Source: Methylotenera_A sp040387095
GTDB taxonomy: Bacteria; Pseudomonadota; Gammaproteobacteria; Burkholderiales; Methylophilaceae
Direction: 5' to 3'
NCBI GenBank assembly: GCA_040387095.1
Contig: JAZKEJ010000002.1
Coordinates: 1-26,055, forward strand
DNA length: 26,055 nucleotides
In this document: in pieces, positions 8,713 to 16,954 of the stretch
Position numbering within the stretch: position 1 is the stretch's first letter
Layout: every line of letters starts with the position of its first letter
The notes under the pieces: model-generated
Databases searched by the model: none
The model's input: only the letters and a program-made list of their open reading frames with translations
Told to the model about the DNA's origin: nothing
Program-made: the position numbers and the translations under genes

Positions 8713-9275
8713 TTTTCGAAACCATTATCACGACTATTAGTGCGGAAGGCGAGCCGCATGTAACGCCTTTTGGCGTGCGCCATGAGGGCGAGAATGTGGT
8801 GATTTCTCCTTATAAACCATCGACCACTTTAGCGAACATATTAGCCACTAAACATGCCGTGATGAATCTCACCGATGATGTGCGTGTTTTTGCAGCTGCA
8901 TTGACCAATCGGCAGGCTTGGACACTGCAGGAAGTTGAACAAGTTAACGGCTACCGACTGACAAACTGTTTGACGCACATAGAGTTAACACTATTAGAAG
9001 TACGTGACGATGCTGTTAGGCCGCAACTGATTATGCAAAAAATACACACGCAGCAGCATCAGTCATTTTGCGGATTTAACCGCGCGCAAGCCGCAGTCAT
9101 TGAATTGGCAGTTTTGGTCAGCCGTTTGCATCTGTTGCCTAAAGAAAAAGTTCAGGCTGAAATGCAATATTTGCAAATCGCCATCAATAAAACTGCGGGC
9201 GAAAATGAGTTGCTTGCGTGGTCATGGTTAACCGAAAAAATCAGTCAATTTTATGAATCTTTAGAGCAGAATTAA
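8709..9275 (+). CDS. DUF447 family protein, cofactor-synthesis associated
   Basis: A 188-residue DUF447 protein. The N-terminal half has the look of a flavin-reductase-like split barrel (ETIITTISAEGEPHVTPFGVRHEG, identifying residues 4-27), followed by a helical C-terminal half (about 120-185) with RAQAAVIELAVLVSRLHLLP. DUF447 genes recur in archaeal and methylotroph methanopterin or methanofuran gene sets, but no reaction has been assigned that I know of. The ATG overlaps the stop of the DHPS-like gene, and mfnB follows five bases after its own stop, so the three are almost certainly one transcript. Confidence 0.82.
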   Translation: MIFETIITTISAEGEPHVTPFGVRHEGENVVISPYKPSTTLANILATKHAVMNLTDDVRVFAAALTNRQAWTLQEVEQVNGYRLTNCLTHIELTLLEVRDDAVRPQLIMQKIHTQQHQSFCGFNRAQAAVIELAVLVSRLHLLPKEKVQAEMQYLQIAINKTAGENELLAWSWLTEKISQFYESLEQN

Positions 9276-9280
9276 TAGAA

Positions 9281-10009
9281 ATGATGAATTTGTTGATTAG
9301 TGTTAAAAATGCTGAAGAAGCCTTGATTGCATTAGAGGCTAGCGTTGATATGCTTGATTTGAAAAACCCCAACGTTGGTGCATTAGGGGCGCTCGATTTA
9401 AAAACAACTGAACAAATTCTGCAAGAAATTCAGCAATATCAAGCGTTAACATTTCACCAATCTCAGCCGCTGATTAGTGCTACAGTCGGTGAAAATCATA
9501 CAGATCTTGATGCATTGGTTAAAGAGATTGATAACAGAATAAAAATGGGTATCGATATTATCAAAATTGCAGCAACGGATGTATGTAGAAATAACGTGTT
9601 AAAAACGCTTTCTGCACAAGCGCGGCAAGTTAAATTGGTTGCGGTTTTTTTTGCGGATGAATCGATGGATTTAACTTGGCTTGAAAAATTCAAAAATGGC
9701 GGCTTTTACGGTGCCATGATAGACACACAAAAAAAACAGCAAAATCTATTTGAAATCTGCTCGATTTCGAATTTACAGAACTTTGTACAAAAATGCCAAA
9801 AAATCGGTTTAAAAGCAGGTATAGCTGGCTCTTTAAAACCACAACATATTGAAAATTTAGTTGCTATCAACCCATCCTATATTGGTTTTAGAGGCGGCGT
9901 GTGTACAGATAATCTTCGTAATAGCAGTTTAATGGTTGAAAAAATCATCATTCTGAAAAAACTGTTGCAGGAACACAACAAATTCAACGATTTAGAGCAC
10001 TTTAGCTAA
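9281..10009 (+). CDS. mfnB: (5-formylfuran-3-yl)methyl phosphate synthase (DUF556)
   Basis: MfnB condenses two molecules of glyceraldehyde 3-phosphate to build the furan ring of methanofuran. In methylotrophs the analogous carrier is methylofuran, bound to the formyltransferase/hydrolase complex of formaldehyde oxidation. The 242-residue sequence aligns by eye with archaeal MfnB: DMLDLKNPNVGALGA at about residues 23-37 contains the expected Schiff-base lysine (K28), followed by LISATVGE, DIIKIAATDV, IDTQKKQQNLF, and the C-terminal AGSLKPQHIENL and GFRGGVC motifs. It closes the four-gene block. The stop is 85 bases before the ompA-like gene. Two adjacent ATGs are possible starts and the first is given. 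Confidence 0.85.
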   Translation: MMNLLISVKNAEEALIALEASVDMLDLKNPNVGALGALDLKTTEQILQEIQQYQALTFHQSQPLISATVGENHTDLDALVKEIDNRIKMGIDIIKIAATDVCRNNVLKTLSAQARQVKLVAVFFADESMDLTWLEKFKNGGFYGAMIDTQKKQQNLFEICSISNLQNFVQKCQKIGLKAGIAGSLKPQHIENLVAINPSYIGFRGGVCTDNLRNSSLMVEKIIILKKLLQEHNKFNDLEHFS

Positions 10010-10018
10010 AGTATTGCG

Positions 10019-10047
10019 TTGCATAGTTAAGTTAGTTTAAGTATAGT
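10019..10047 (+). promoter_or_regulatory. Possible promoter of the ompA-like gene
   Basis: TTGCAT at 10019-10024 and TATAGT at 10042-10047 are separated by 17 bases, placing a start near 10054 and a leader of about 40 bases before the ATG at 10094. The -10 matches the consensus at five of six positions and the -35 at three. This is a pattern match only. Confidence 0.35.
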
Positions 10048-10093
10048 TCGTGGGTAAACATTTGTTTGTGTGTTTTTAACTAGGAGTTTAATA

Positions 10094-11176
10094 ATGAAAA
10101 AGAATTTAGTAAGTTTAGCTGTTGCAGCTACACTTGGTTTGTCAGCTTTTGCTGTATCTGCAGAAGATATGTATCGTGGTGCTTGGTACGCAGTTCCAGG
10201 TGTTAGCTTCATGCATACAGATAGTGATTTAGAAGCTGAGGATGATGGCGGTGCTTTTATAAGCATTGGTAAAGAAATCAGTCAGCATTGGGATTTACAA
10301 GGTCGTTTGGGCCATAACAGCGTAGACCAGAACACAGGAATTGCTGGCGCTAGAGGTAACTATGAACAAACTACGCTAGGTTTAGACGCATTATATATGT
10401 TTAGTCGCGGCAAACTCCGTCCATTCTTACTAGCTGGTATTGGCGCAGCACATAATGATCTTGATTATTCTGTTCCTGGTCAGGACGCAAATAGCAGCAA
10501 AACTTCATGGTTAGCAAGTGCAGGCTTAGGTGCTCAAATTTTATTAAATGAAAACTTTGGTTTACAAGCTGACTTACGTCATCAGTGGAGCAGAGCTGAC
10601 ATCGATTTAAACAATCGCGGTTCAAAAACAGTTGGTAATACACTATTCAACTTTGGCGCCATTTTACGTTTCGGCGCACCAGAGCCAGTAGTAGCTGAAG
10701 CGACTCCAGAACCAGCTCCAATTGCAGCAGCACCAGAGGCAATGCCTGAGCCAGCTCCTGCAGCAGCGCCGGTTGTATGTACACCTCAAGTCGAAACAAT
10801 CACGATAGATGCTGAGAAACTATTTGGTTTCGATAAATCAAAATTAGCTGATACAAGTGAAATTGACTCACAAGTTATTGCAAAAATGAAAGAAAATCCA
10901 ATCTTTGCATCAGTTAAAATTGTTGGTCACACTGACAAGTTAGGTAGTACTGAGTACAACCAAGCACTTTCAGAAAGACGTGCTAATCAAGTGCGTGACT
11001 ATATTATCAGTCAAGGTATTGATGGTAGTCGTTTAGTTTCAGTAGGCCAAGGCGAAAGTATGCCTAAAGTAAATTGTGACAGTGTTAAAGGTCGTAAAGC
11101 ACAAATTGAGTGTTTAGCACCTAACCGTCGTGTAGAAGTTGAAGCTACACGCACAGTAGAAACTGGTTGTAACTAA
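10094..11176 (+). CDS. OmpA-family outer-membrane protein
   Basis: A 360-residue outer-membrane porin-like protein that should link the outer membrane to peptidoglycan. The start is ATG 10094, preceded by TAGGAGT at 10081-10087. A typical signal peptide (MKKNLVSLAVAATLGLSAFA, then VSA) ends near residue 23. A beta-barrel of about 170 residues follows with alternating strands (GAWYAVPGVSFMHTDSD, LRPFLLAGIGAAH, LFNFGAILRFGA). A Pro/Ala/Glu linker (about 196-230) leads to an OmpA peptidoglycan-binding domain with IVGHTDKLGSTEYNQALSER and NRRVEVE. Paired cysteines in the C-terminal domain (NCDSVKG, IECLAP) resemble betaproteobacterial OmpA proteins. A strong terminator follows. Longer versions of the frame from 10070 would hide the signal peptide. 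Confidence 0.93.
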   Translation: MKKNLVSLAVAATLGLSAFAVSAEDMYRGAWYAVPGVSFMHTDSDLEAEDDGGAFISIGKEISQHWDLQGRLGHNSVDQNTGIAGARGNYEQTTLGLDALYMFSRGKLRPFLLAGIGAAHNDLDYSVPGQDANSSKTSWLASAGLGAQILLNENFGLQADLRHQWSRADIDLNNRGSKTVGNTLFNFGAILRFGAPEPVVAEATPEPAPIAAAPEAMPEPAPAAAPVVCTPQVETITIDAEKLFGFDKSKLADTSEIDSQVIAKMKENPIFASVKIVGHTDKLGSTEYNQALSERRANQVRDYIISQGIDGSRLVSVGQGESMPKVNCDSVKGRKAQIECLAPNRRVEVEATRTVETGCN

Positions 11177-11206
11177 GTTTTAAAATATAGATTTAAAAAG
11201 AGTGTT

Positions 11207-11235
11207 AAAAAAGCCCCGTGTTACGGGGCTTTTTT
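11207..11235 (+). terminator. Rho-independent terminator after the ompA-like gene
   Basis: A 13-bp stem with arms at 11207-11219 and 11223-11235 (AAAAAAGCCCCGT and its complement) and a three-base loop ends in a run of T. It stands 30 bases after the stop codon and cleanly separates this unit from mtaD. Confidence 0.95.
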
Positions 11236-11272
11236 ATTGTCTAAAGTTTTTAAACTCGTTGCCGTTTATCGT

Positions 11273-11284
11273 TATAATCATGTA
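11273..11284 (+). promoter_or_regulatory. Candidate leaderless promoter of mtaD (-10 element)
   Basis: A perfect TATAAT at 11273-11278 lies six bases before the mtaD ATG at 11285, between the ompA terminator and the gene. Normal spacing would put the transcript start at or next to the A of the ATG. No ribosome binding site is present. The -35 region (TTAAAC at 11250-11255, 17-base spacer) is weak. Confidence 0.5.
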
Positions 11285-12649
11285 ATGAAGCAGCCAGTTG
11301 ATTTGATTATTGAAGCGCGTTGGTTAGTGCCTATTGTTCCACCAAATATGTTGTTAGAGCATCAGGCTGTCATTATTCAATTGGGTGTGATTATTAATGT
11401 TTGCACTTTAAAAGAAGCCGACCAGCATTATCTGGCAAAAGAAGTAATTCAACTTTCTGAGCATGTACTAATCCCAGGTTTTATTAATTTACACACGCAT
11501 GCAGCAATGAGCTTAATGCGCGGTCTGGCAGATGATTTACCGCTAATGTCTTGGTTGGAAACACATATCTGGCCTGCCGAGCAAAAATTATTATCAACTA
11601 GTTTTGTGCATGATGGTACCTTATTAGCCTGCGCAGAGATGTTAAGTGGCGGTGTAACAACATTTAATGATATGTATTTTTATCCTGTTTCAACAGCCGA
11701 GGCCAGTTTGAAAATAGGCATGCGTGCTAATTTGGGTTTAGTGGTTTTGGAGTTTGCGACTCAATATGCTAATAATGCTGAAAGTTATATTGATAAAGGT
11801 ACACAAGCGCGTGATCAACTTAAAAATGAGTCATTAATCTCATTTAGCTTTGCTCCGCATGCGCCTTACACAGTGAGCGATGCAACATTCAAGCAGCTGA
11901 CCACTTTAAGTGCGCAGCTCAATATTGGTTTGCACACACATTTGCATGAAACTCAAACTGAAATCACTCACAGTGAACAAAATTACGGTATGCGTCCAAT
12001 AGCAAGATTGGCGGATTTAGGCTTGTTGGATGCGACGACAACATTTGCCCATTGTGTACACTTAAATGAGATTGAAATGCAATTATTAGCAGAGCATGGT
12101 TGCAGTATTGCGCATTGTCCCAGCTCAAATTTAAAGTTGGCTTCTGGTATTGCGCCGATAGCCGAGTGTATTAGTAAAGGAGTTAATGTTGGATTAGGTA
12201 CAGATGGCGCTGCCAGCAATAATCGTTTAGACATGTTTACTGAAATGCGGCTTGCTGCATTGCTTGCGAAAGGCTCGAGTGGCGATGCAACTGTAATTTC
12301 AGCGCATAAAGCCTTAGAGATGGCGACGATTAATGGCGCCAAAGCGTTGGGTTTAGACAACAAGCTTGGTTCGATTGAGATTGGAAAATTAGCCGACTTA
12401 ACAGCCGTGAAATTAAGCGATATGAATATGCAGCCATGTTTTGACCCTGTATCGCACTTGGTTTATGTAGCAGGTCGCGAGCAAGTTAGCCATGTCTGGG
12501 TAAATGGCGATTTGAAATATTACAAGCCTGATAACAGCGAAGGTGTTTATAGTCATGTTGAGCCACTAGAGTTGAAGGATATTGTTGGTAAATGGCAAAC
12601 TAAACTAGCTGAATTTAAAACAACTTCGAATCAAACATCATTTAATTAA
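11285..12649 (+). CDS. mtaD: 5-methylthioadenosine/S-adenosylhomocysteine deaminase-type amidohydrolase
   Basis: A 454-residue amidohydrolase of the TRZ/ATZ family, expected to deaminate methylthioadenosine or S-adenosylhomocysteine and so take part in purine/methionine salvage. Metal and substrate motifs are clear: NLHTHAAMSLMRG, SFAPHAPYTVSD, HTHLHETQTE, FAHCVHLNE and GTDGAASNNRLDM, in that order. The chosen ATG gives an N-terminus (MKQPVDLIIEARWLVPI) that fits the family; a TTG at 11237 would add residues inside the upstream terminator/promoter area and is rejected. ubiG follows at once. The neighbourhood mtaD-ubiG-gph behind an ompA gene is typical of betaproteobacteria. The exact substrate cannot be told from sequence. 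Confidence 0.88.
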   Translation: MKQPVDLIIEARWLVPIVPPNMLLEHQAVIIQLGVIINVCTLKEADQHYLAKEVIQLSEHVLIPGFINLHTHAAMSLMRGLADDLPLMSWLETHIWPAEQKLLSTSFVHDGTLLACAEMLSGGVTTFNDMYFYPVSTAEASLKIGMRANLGLVVLEFATQYANNAESYIDKGTQARDQLKNESLISFSFAPHAPYTVSDATFKQLTTLSAQLNIGLHTHLHETQTEITHSEQNYGMRPIARLADLGLLDATTTFAHCVHLNEIEMQLLAEHGCSIAHCPSSNLKLASGIAPIAECISKGVNVGLGTDGAASNNRLDMFTEMRLAALLAKGSSGDATVISAHKALEMATINGAKALGLDNKLGSIEIGKLADLTAVKLSDMNMQPCFDPVSHLVYVAGREQVSHVWVNGDLKYYKPDNSEGVYSHVEPLELKDIVGKWQTKLAEFKTTSNQTSFN

Positions 12650-12661
12650 GTGAACAAACTG

Positions 12662-13357
12662 ATGACTAATTACGATACTGCAGAACTTAATAAATTTAGT
12701 GACTTGGCTCATAAATGGTGGGATAAAACCAGCGAATTTAAACCACTTCATGATATAAATCCCTTACGTTTAAATTATATTAATGAGGCGACTTCATTAT
12801 CGGGTAAGGCTGTGTTGGATGTAGGTTGTGGCGGGGGTATATTAAGTGAGTCCATGGCCGAAAAGGGCGCAATAGTAACTGGTATAGATTTGGGTGAAAA
12901 AGCACTCAAAGTCGCACAATTACATAGTCTAGAAGCTGGTGTTGAAGTGGACTATCGATTAATAGCTGTAGAGCAATTAGCTGAAGAAATACCGGCGAGT
13001 TTTGATGTAGTGACATGTCTTGAGATGCTTGAGCATGTTCCAAATCCAGCCAGCATTATTCAGGCCTGTGCCAAATTAGCTAAGCCTGGAGGGCACGTGT
13101 TTTTTTCTACGATTAATCGCAATCCAAAAGCCTATTTGTTTGCGGTTATTGGGGCGGAGTATGTGTTGAATATGTTGCCAAAAGGCACGCACGATTACGC
13201 TAAGTTTATCAAACCATCCGAGTTAGCAAGTTGGATAAGAGCTTCAGACCTTTCATTGCAAGATCAAATTGGCATGAGTTATAACCCGATTACGCAGCGT
13301 TATTGGCTGGATAAAGATGTTTCAGTTAATTACATGATGCACACAATTAAAGCTTAA
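12662..13357 (+). CDS. ubiG: Ubiquinone biosynthesis O-methyltransferase
   Basis: UbiG uses S-adenosylmethionine for both O-methylation steps of ubiquinone synthesis. The 231-residue product has the N-terminal ELNKFSDLAHKWWD signature, FKPLHDINPLRLNYI, and the SAM motif VLDVGCGGGILSE at about residues 46-58. Motif post-I (VTGIDLG) and the CLEMLEHVPNP segment follow. The ATG at 12662 gives the usual short N-terminus (MTNYDTAEL). A GTG at 12650, immediately after the mtaD stop, would add four residues and cannot be excluded; neither has a strong ribosome binding site. Tight spacing to mtaD and gph implies one operon. Confidence 0.95.
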   Translation: MTNYDTAELNKFSDLAHKWWDKTSEFKPLHDINPLRLNYINEATSLSGKAVLDVGCGGGILSESMAEKGAIVTGIDLGEKALKVAQLHSLEAGVEVDYRLIAVEQLAEEIPASFDVVTCLEMLEHVPNPASIIQACAKLAKPGGHVFFSTINRNPKAYLFAVIGAEYVLNMLPKGTHDYAKFIKPSELASWIRASDLSLQDQIGMSYNPITQRYWLDKDVSVNYMMHTIKA

Positions 13358-13370
13358 TAGGTGTTATTGC

Positions 13371-14030
13371 TTGATTAATACAATTTTATTTGATTTAGAC
13401 GGTACGCTTGTTGATACAGCTCCCGATTTAGGCTACGCGCTTAATATTTTGCTAAACAGGCATGGCAAACCAGCTTTAAGTGATGCAGTGATCAGACCTT
13501 TTGCGTCGCACGGTTCACGTGGACTAATTGGCCTGGGCTTTGGCATTACGCCTGAAGATGCCAGTTTTTTAGCTTTGCGTGATGAATATTTAAGCATTTA
13601 CAATCAGGTTTTTACGCGCAGCCCCATATTGCTGGAAGATATTTCAGAATTATTGCAAGTGATTGAATATAAAAAATTAAAATGGGGAATTGTGACGAAT
13701 AAGCCGCGTCGTTTTACCCAGCCGTTAATTAAAAGCATGGATTTAGATCAGAGAGCGGCCTGTGTGGTAAGTGGAGATGACGCGCCACAACCTAAACCTT
13801 CGCCAGCGACACTTTTAATGGCATGTGAACAAGTGCAGGTTAAGCCGGAAAATTGTATTTATATCGGCGATGCAGAGCGCGACATTCAAGCAGGAAAAGC
13901 GGCAGGCATGCAGACGGCAGTGGCTTTGTTTGGTTATATTGATGTAACCGATAATCCGCAGGATTGGGGTGCGGATGTGATGCTGCAAAAGCCTTTAGAT
14001 TTGTTAGACTTAATAGGTTTTTGCGCTTAA
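13371..14030 (+). CDS. gph: Phosphoglycolate phosphatase (HAD family)
   Basis: Gph dephosphorylates 2-phosphoglycolate, a product of DNA repair and of oxygenase side reactions. The 219-residue HAD hydrolase has motif I FDLDGTLVDTAPDL with nucleophile D8 and D10, motif II VTNKP, the lysine in PKPSP, and motif III YIGDAERDIQAGKAAGM. The start is a TTG at 13371: it lies immediately before the conserved INTILFDLDGT, no upstream in-frame ATG is suitable, and AGGTG is seven bases before it. The gene is 13 bases after ubiG. The ubiG-gph pair is conserved in betaproteobacteria, so general metabolite-repair roles of other Gph-like enzymes remain possible. Confidence 0.93.
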   Translation: MINTILFDLDGTLVDTAPDLGYALNILLNRHGKPALSDAVIRPFASHGSRGLIGLGFGITPEDASFLALRDEYLSIYNQVFTRSPILLEDISELLQVIEYKKLKWGIVTNKPRRFTQPLIKSMDLDQRAACVVSGDDAPQPKPSPATLLMACEQVQVKPENCIYIGDAERDIQAGKAAGMQTAVALFGYIDVTDNPQDWGADVMLQKPLDLLDLIGFCA

Positions 14031-14091
14031 CTTTTAAATATTCTGGAAATGACTGACTAAAAGATAATTTGTATCTAAAAAGGCTTAAATA

Positions 14092-14703
14092 TTAAAGTTG
14101 CCTTCTGCCTAGTAATGCCATCGATAGAGTCCCACTATCTACGTACTCAATTTCACCGCCCATTGGCAAGCCACGCGCAATACGGCTTACAGCGATACCC
14201 CGCATTTTCAATAGCTCACTGATATAGTGTGCAGTCGCTTCGCCTTCAACTGTGTAATTGGTTGCTAGAATGACTTCATTAATAACACCATTTTGCGCGC
14301 GCTTAATCAGCTTATCCAAGTTAATTTCTTTAGGCCCAATGCCATCCAGTGGCGATAATCGACCCATCAACACAAAATACATACCACTGTAAGAATGAGT
14401 TTGTTCCATCATCATCAAATCAGTTGGCATTTCAACCACGCATAATTGTGATTGCACGCGCTGGTCTGCAGGGCGGTTTTCAAAATCACACAGTGGGCAG
14501 ATAGACATTTCAGAAAAATTATTACATAGCGTGCAATGTCCTAGCGCCTGCAAAGCATTTTCAAGGCTGCTGCTCAATTTGGCCGCACCTTTGCGATCAC
14601 GTTGCAACAGGTAATACGCCATCCTCAGAGCAGATTTTGGCCCTACGCCTGGCAAGCAGCGCAAGGATTCAATGAGCTGCTCAAGCGCAGGTGGATTTTT
14701 CAA
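14092..14703 (-). CDS. recR: Recombination mediator RecR
   Basis: RecR acts with RecF and RecO to load RecA onto SSB-coated gaps. The 203-residue product has the helix-hairpin-helix near the N-terminus (LRCLPGVGPKSALRMAYYLL), the four-cysteine zinc motif CTLC...CPLC at about residues 57-72, and a Toprim domain beginning LCVVEMPTDLMMME. The C-terminal ARGLPMGGEIEYVDSGTL segment is strongly conserved. The start is TTG at 14703, reading MKNPPALEQLIESLRCLP; no in-frame ATG is nearby. It is the last gene of dnaX-ybaB-recR and converges with gph across a 61-base gap in which I see only weak hairpins. Confidence 0.96.
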   Translation of the reverse strand: MKNPPALEQLIESLRCLPGVGPKSALRMAYYLLQRDRKGAAKLSSSLENALQALGHCTLCNNFSEMSICPLCDFENRPADQRVQSQLCVVEMPTDLMMMEQTHSYSGMYFVLMGRLSPLDGIGPKEINLDKLIKRAQNGVINEVILATNYTVEGEATAHYISELLKMRGIAVSRIARGLPMGGEIEYVDSGTLSMALLGRRQL

Positions 14704-14751
14704 TGTAAAGACTTTGAAAGATTAGAAAGACAATATTAAAACTAAAGTCAT

Positions 14752-15063
14752 CTAGAACGGTAGTTTAAAGCCAGCAGGCATCATGCCACTCATGCGTGCA
14801 TTGGAAGTCGCTTCAGCTTTCGCCCTGGCATCATTTAATGCAATCAGCAATAGATCTTCTAAAGTTTCACGGTCATCCATTGCTGAATCATCAATCGTGA
14901 CGCGTTTGACAGCGTTATTACAAGTCATACTAATTTTAACCAGACCATTACTGGCTGTTCCTTCCACCAATGTGTCCGCCAGTTCCGCTTGTGCTTTCTG
15001 CATATTTGCTTGCATTTGCTGGGCCTGCTTCATCATATTGCCCATGCCGCCTTTCATCATCAT
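14752..15063 (-). CDS. ybaB: Nucleoid-associated protein YbaB/EbfC
   Basis: A 103-residue YbaB/EbfC protein, a small dimeric DNA-binding protein found on the nucleoid. The methionine-rich N-terminus (MMMKGGMGNMMKQAQQMQAN) and the VEGTASNGLVKISMTCN strand region are typical, followed by the helix DRETLEDLLLIALNDARAKAE and the MMPAGFKLPF tail. An AAGGAG ribosome binding site stands five to six bases before the first of three tandem ATG codons. It sits between dnaX (34-base gap) and recR (48-base gap), the standard operon. Confidence 0.96.
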   Translation of the reverse strand: MMMKGGMGNMMKQAQQMQANMQKAQAELADTLVEGTASNGLVKISMTCNNAVKRVTIDDSAMDDRETLEDLLLIALNDARAKAEATSNARMSGMMPAGFKLPF

Positions 15064-15097
15064 TTTTCTCCTTTTTTAATGGTTAACTAAATGCTAT

Positions 15098-16768
15098 TTA
15101 AACAGGTTTTATTGAGTTTGGGATAATAGTCGCCTCAAAATCATTGATGAGTGATTGCACAAAGCTGTCTTGCATAATCGACGCTTCTGCCATGCTTTGT
15201 ATAGTGGCTTTTTCTTCTGCATTTTGCTTGGCAGGTGTAATAATCTCAGCTTCGTGTACGTTACCAATCTCAACATTCAATTTAATTTTTTTGCCAAAAT
15301 ATTGATTAATTGCGTTAGATAATTTTTCTTGATAGCTTGTGCTGACCAAATGTTTTTGGCTTTCTGCCACTCGCAACGTGATGCTGTTATCGTCATAGCT
15401 GACCATTTCACAGTTCTGTGCTAATGCGCGAGCAAGCCCTAATTTTAGGTTTTTCTCAACTAATCCACGCCAATTACCATCAAAGTGATTGTGCTGTTGC
15501 TCAGCGCGAGGCGTTTCAATCGCGATGTGTTCAATCTCTGCTGGTGGTGTTTTTGCAATGTTGACTTGAGTGTTTTGTAAGTCGGCAGTTTTTTCAGTAG
15601 CATCAGGCAATCGATTGCTTGCTGGTTTTAATTGCACCTGTTGCGTTGTGATAGAAGACTTTTGTTGATTAGCGTTGAGTTTTTCATGTGGTGAAAAAGC
15701 CAGCATGCGTAATAAGCTCATGCTAAAACCTGCATACTCATCAGGCGCCAAACCAATATCGCGACGACCAAGTAGGGCAATTTGATAATACAGCTGTAAT
15801 GTTTCAGCTGGTAATTTTGCTGCCAAATCTGTCAATAGGGCATATTCAGGATGATCGTCTGCCATACTGTTTGGCACTGTTTGTATCATTGCTATTTGAT
15901 GCAAAATAGTTGCTAAATCGTTCAAAGCCGCTTCAAATGCAATATTGCGCATTTGCATGGCTAAAGCTTTTTCAATCAATCCTGCGCCATCTTGGTTAAT
16001 CAAAGCATATAAAATATCAAACAAATAGGTTTGGTCGATTGCACCTAGCATGCTGCGCACTTCTGTTTCATTAACCGTTTGATTGCCGTATGCAATTGCT
16101 TGGTCGGTTAATGATAATGCGTCGCGCATACTGCCTGCAGCTGCACGTGCAATTAAGCTGATTGCAGCCGGCTCATAACTGATATTTTCTTGCGCAAGTA
16201 CATTTTGCAGATGCTCGATAATGGTGATACTGGCCATTTGCCTTAAATTAAACTGTAAACATCGACTTAAAACAGTGACCGGCACTTTTTGCGGATCAGT
16301 TGTTGCCAATATGAATTTAACGTGCGCTGGCGGCTCTTCCAGCGTTTTAAGCATGGCATTAAATGCACTTTTAGACAGCATGTGTACTTCATCAATAATG
16401 TACACTTTAAATCGACCGACGGTAGGCGCATACTGCGCGTTATCCAGCAACTCCCTCATGGCATCAACTTGTGTGTTCGATGCGGCATCCACTTCTAATA
16501 GATCAACAAAACGGCCATGATCAATCTCAGTGCAAGCATTACATACACCGCAAGGCGTGGCTGTAATGCCAGTTTCGCAATTAAGTGATTTGGCTAAAAT
16601 GCGCGCAATGGTTGTTTTGCCAACACCACGCGTACCCGTAAACAAATAGGCATGATGCAGGCGTTTTTGTGTTAATGCATTAGTTAATGCCCGCACTACA
16701 TGCGGTTGGCCAACTAAGGTTTCAAAAGATCTGGGGCGGTATTTACGTGCTAAAACGAGATATGACAT
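15098..16768 (-). CDS. dnaX: DNA polymerase III subunit gamma/tau
   Basis: The clamp-loader ATPase that couples the replicative polymerases to clamp loading. The 556-residue product starts MSYLVLARKYRPRSFETLVGQ. Walker A GTRGVGKT is at about residues 45-52, the zinc site uses C64, C73, C76 and C79, Walker B IIDEVHML is at 124-131, and the sensor SRCLQF follows near 168. Domain III covers residues to about 360, followed by a polar linker and a tau C-terminal region from about 430. I see no E. coli-type frameshift signal in the linker that would give a gamma form. The transcription unit runs on into ybaB and recR, and ffs lies upstream. Confidence 0.96.
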   Translation of the reverse strand: MSYLVLARKYRPRSFETLVGQPHVVRALTNALTQKRLHHAYLFTGTRGVGKTTIARILAKSLNCETGITATPCGVCNACTEIDHGRFVDLLEVDAASNTQVDAMRELLDNAQYAPTVGRFKVYIIDEVHMLSKSAFNAMLKTLEEPPAHVKFILATTDPQKVPVTVLSRCLQFNLRQMASITIIEHLQNVLAQENISYEPAAISLIARAAAGSMRDALSLTDQAIAYGNQTVNETEVRSMLGAIDQTYLFDILYALINQDGAGLIEKALAMQMRNIAFEAALNDLATILHQIAMIQTVPNSMADDHPEYALLTDLAAKLPAETLQLYYQIALLGRRDIGLAPDEYAGFSMSLLRMLAFSPHEKLNANQQKSSITTQQVQLKPASNRLPDATEKTADLQNTQVNIAKTPPAEIEHIAIETPRAEQQHNHFDGNWRGLVEKNLKLGLARALAQNCEMVSYDDNSITLRVAESQKHLVSTSYQEKLSNAINQYFGKKIKLNVEIGNVHEAEIITPAKQNAEEKATIQSMAEASIMQDSFVQSLINDFEATIIPNSIKPV

Positions 16769-16830
16769 ATGCGTGACTTTAGCTTAAAAGAGGCTTTTCG
16801 TCTTCTATTTTTGTTGGAAAATTTTGACAG

Positions 16831-16950
16831 AAATTCATTTAAATCATTCAGATGTAAGGCGAGCGGCACGCAAAAACCGGAATGTACAATTGGTACATGA
16901 GGATTTTGAGTACCAAGTAACGCCGCAGATGAATAATTGAAATGGATTTT
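16831..16950. repeat. 120-base imperfect palindrome between ffs and dnaX
   Basis: Symmetric about 16890. The core is ATGTAC at 16882-16887, loop AATTG, and GTACAT at 16893-16898. Flanking A/T-rich and GCGGC-containing blocks pair outward (16831-16860 with 16920-16950, including AAGGCG with CGCC, CAGATG-like with CATCTG-like, and CATTTAAAT-like with ATTGAAATG). Mismatches are scattered, so this is an aged or structured palindrome. Its right end is four bases from the 3' end of ffs. It could end ffs transcription, or be one copy of a dispersed intergenic repeat. Confidence 0.7.
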
Positions 16951-16954
16951 GAAA

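Noticed and set aside
10070..10093. Earlier start of the ompA-like gene
   Set aside because: It would bury the signal peptide, and the ribosome binding site points to ATG 10094.
11237..11284. Longer mtaD from TTG 11237
   Set aside because: It would run through the terminator tail and the TATAAT promoter, and the family N-terminus begins at ATG 11285.
15286..15292. A7 run in dnaX (minus strand) as a programmed frameshift site
   Set aside because: A -1 slip here stops almost at once (AAT TAA) and lies deep in the tau C-terminal region, so it would make only a slightly shorter protein rather than a gamma-like form.
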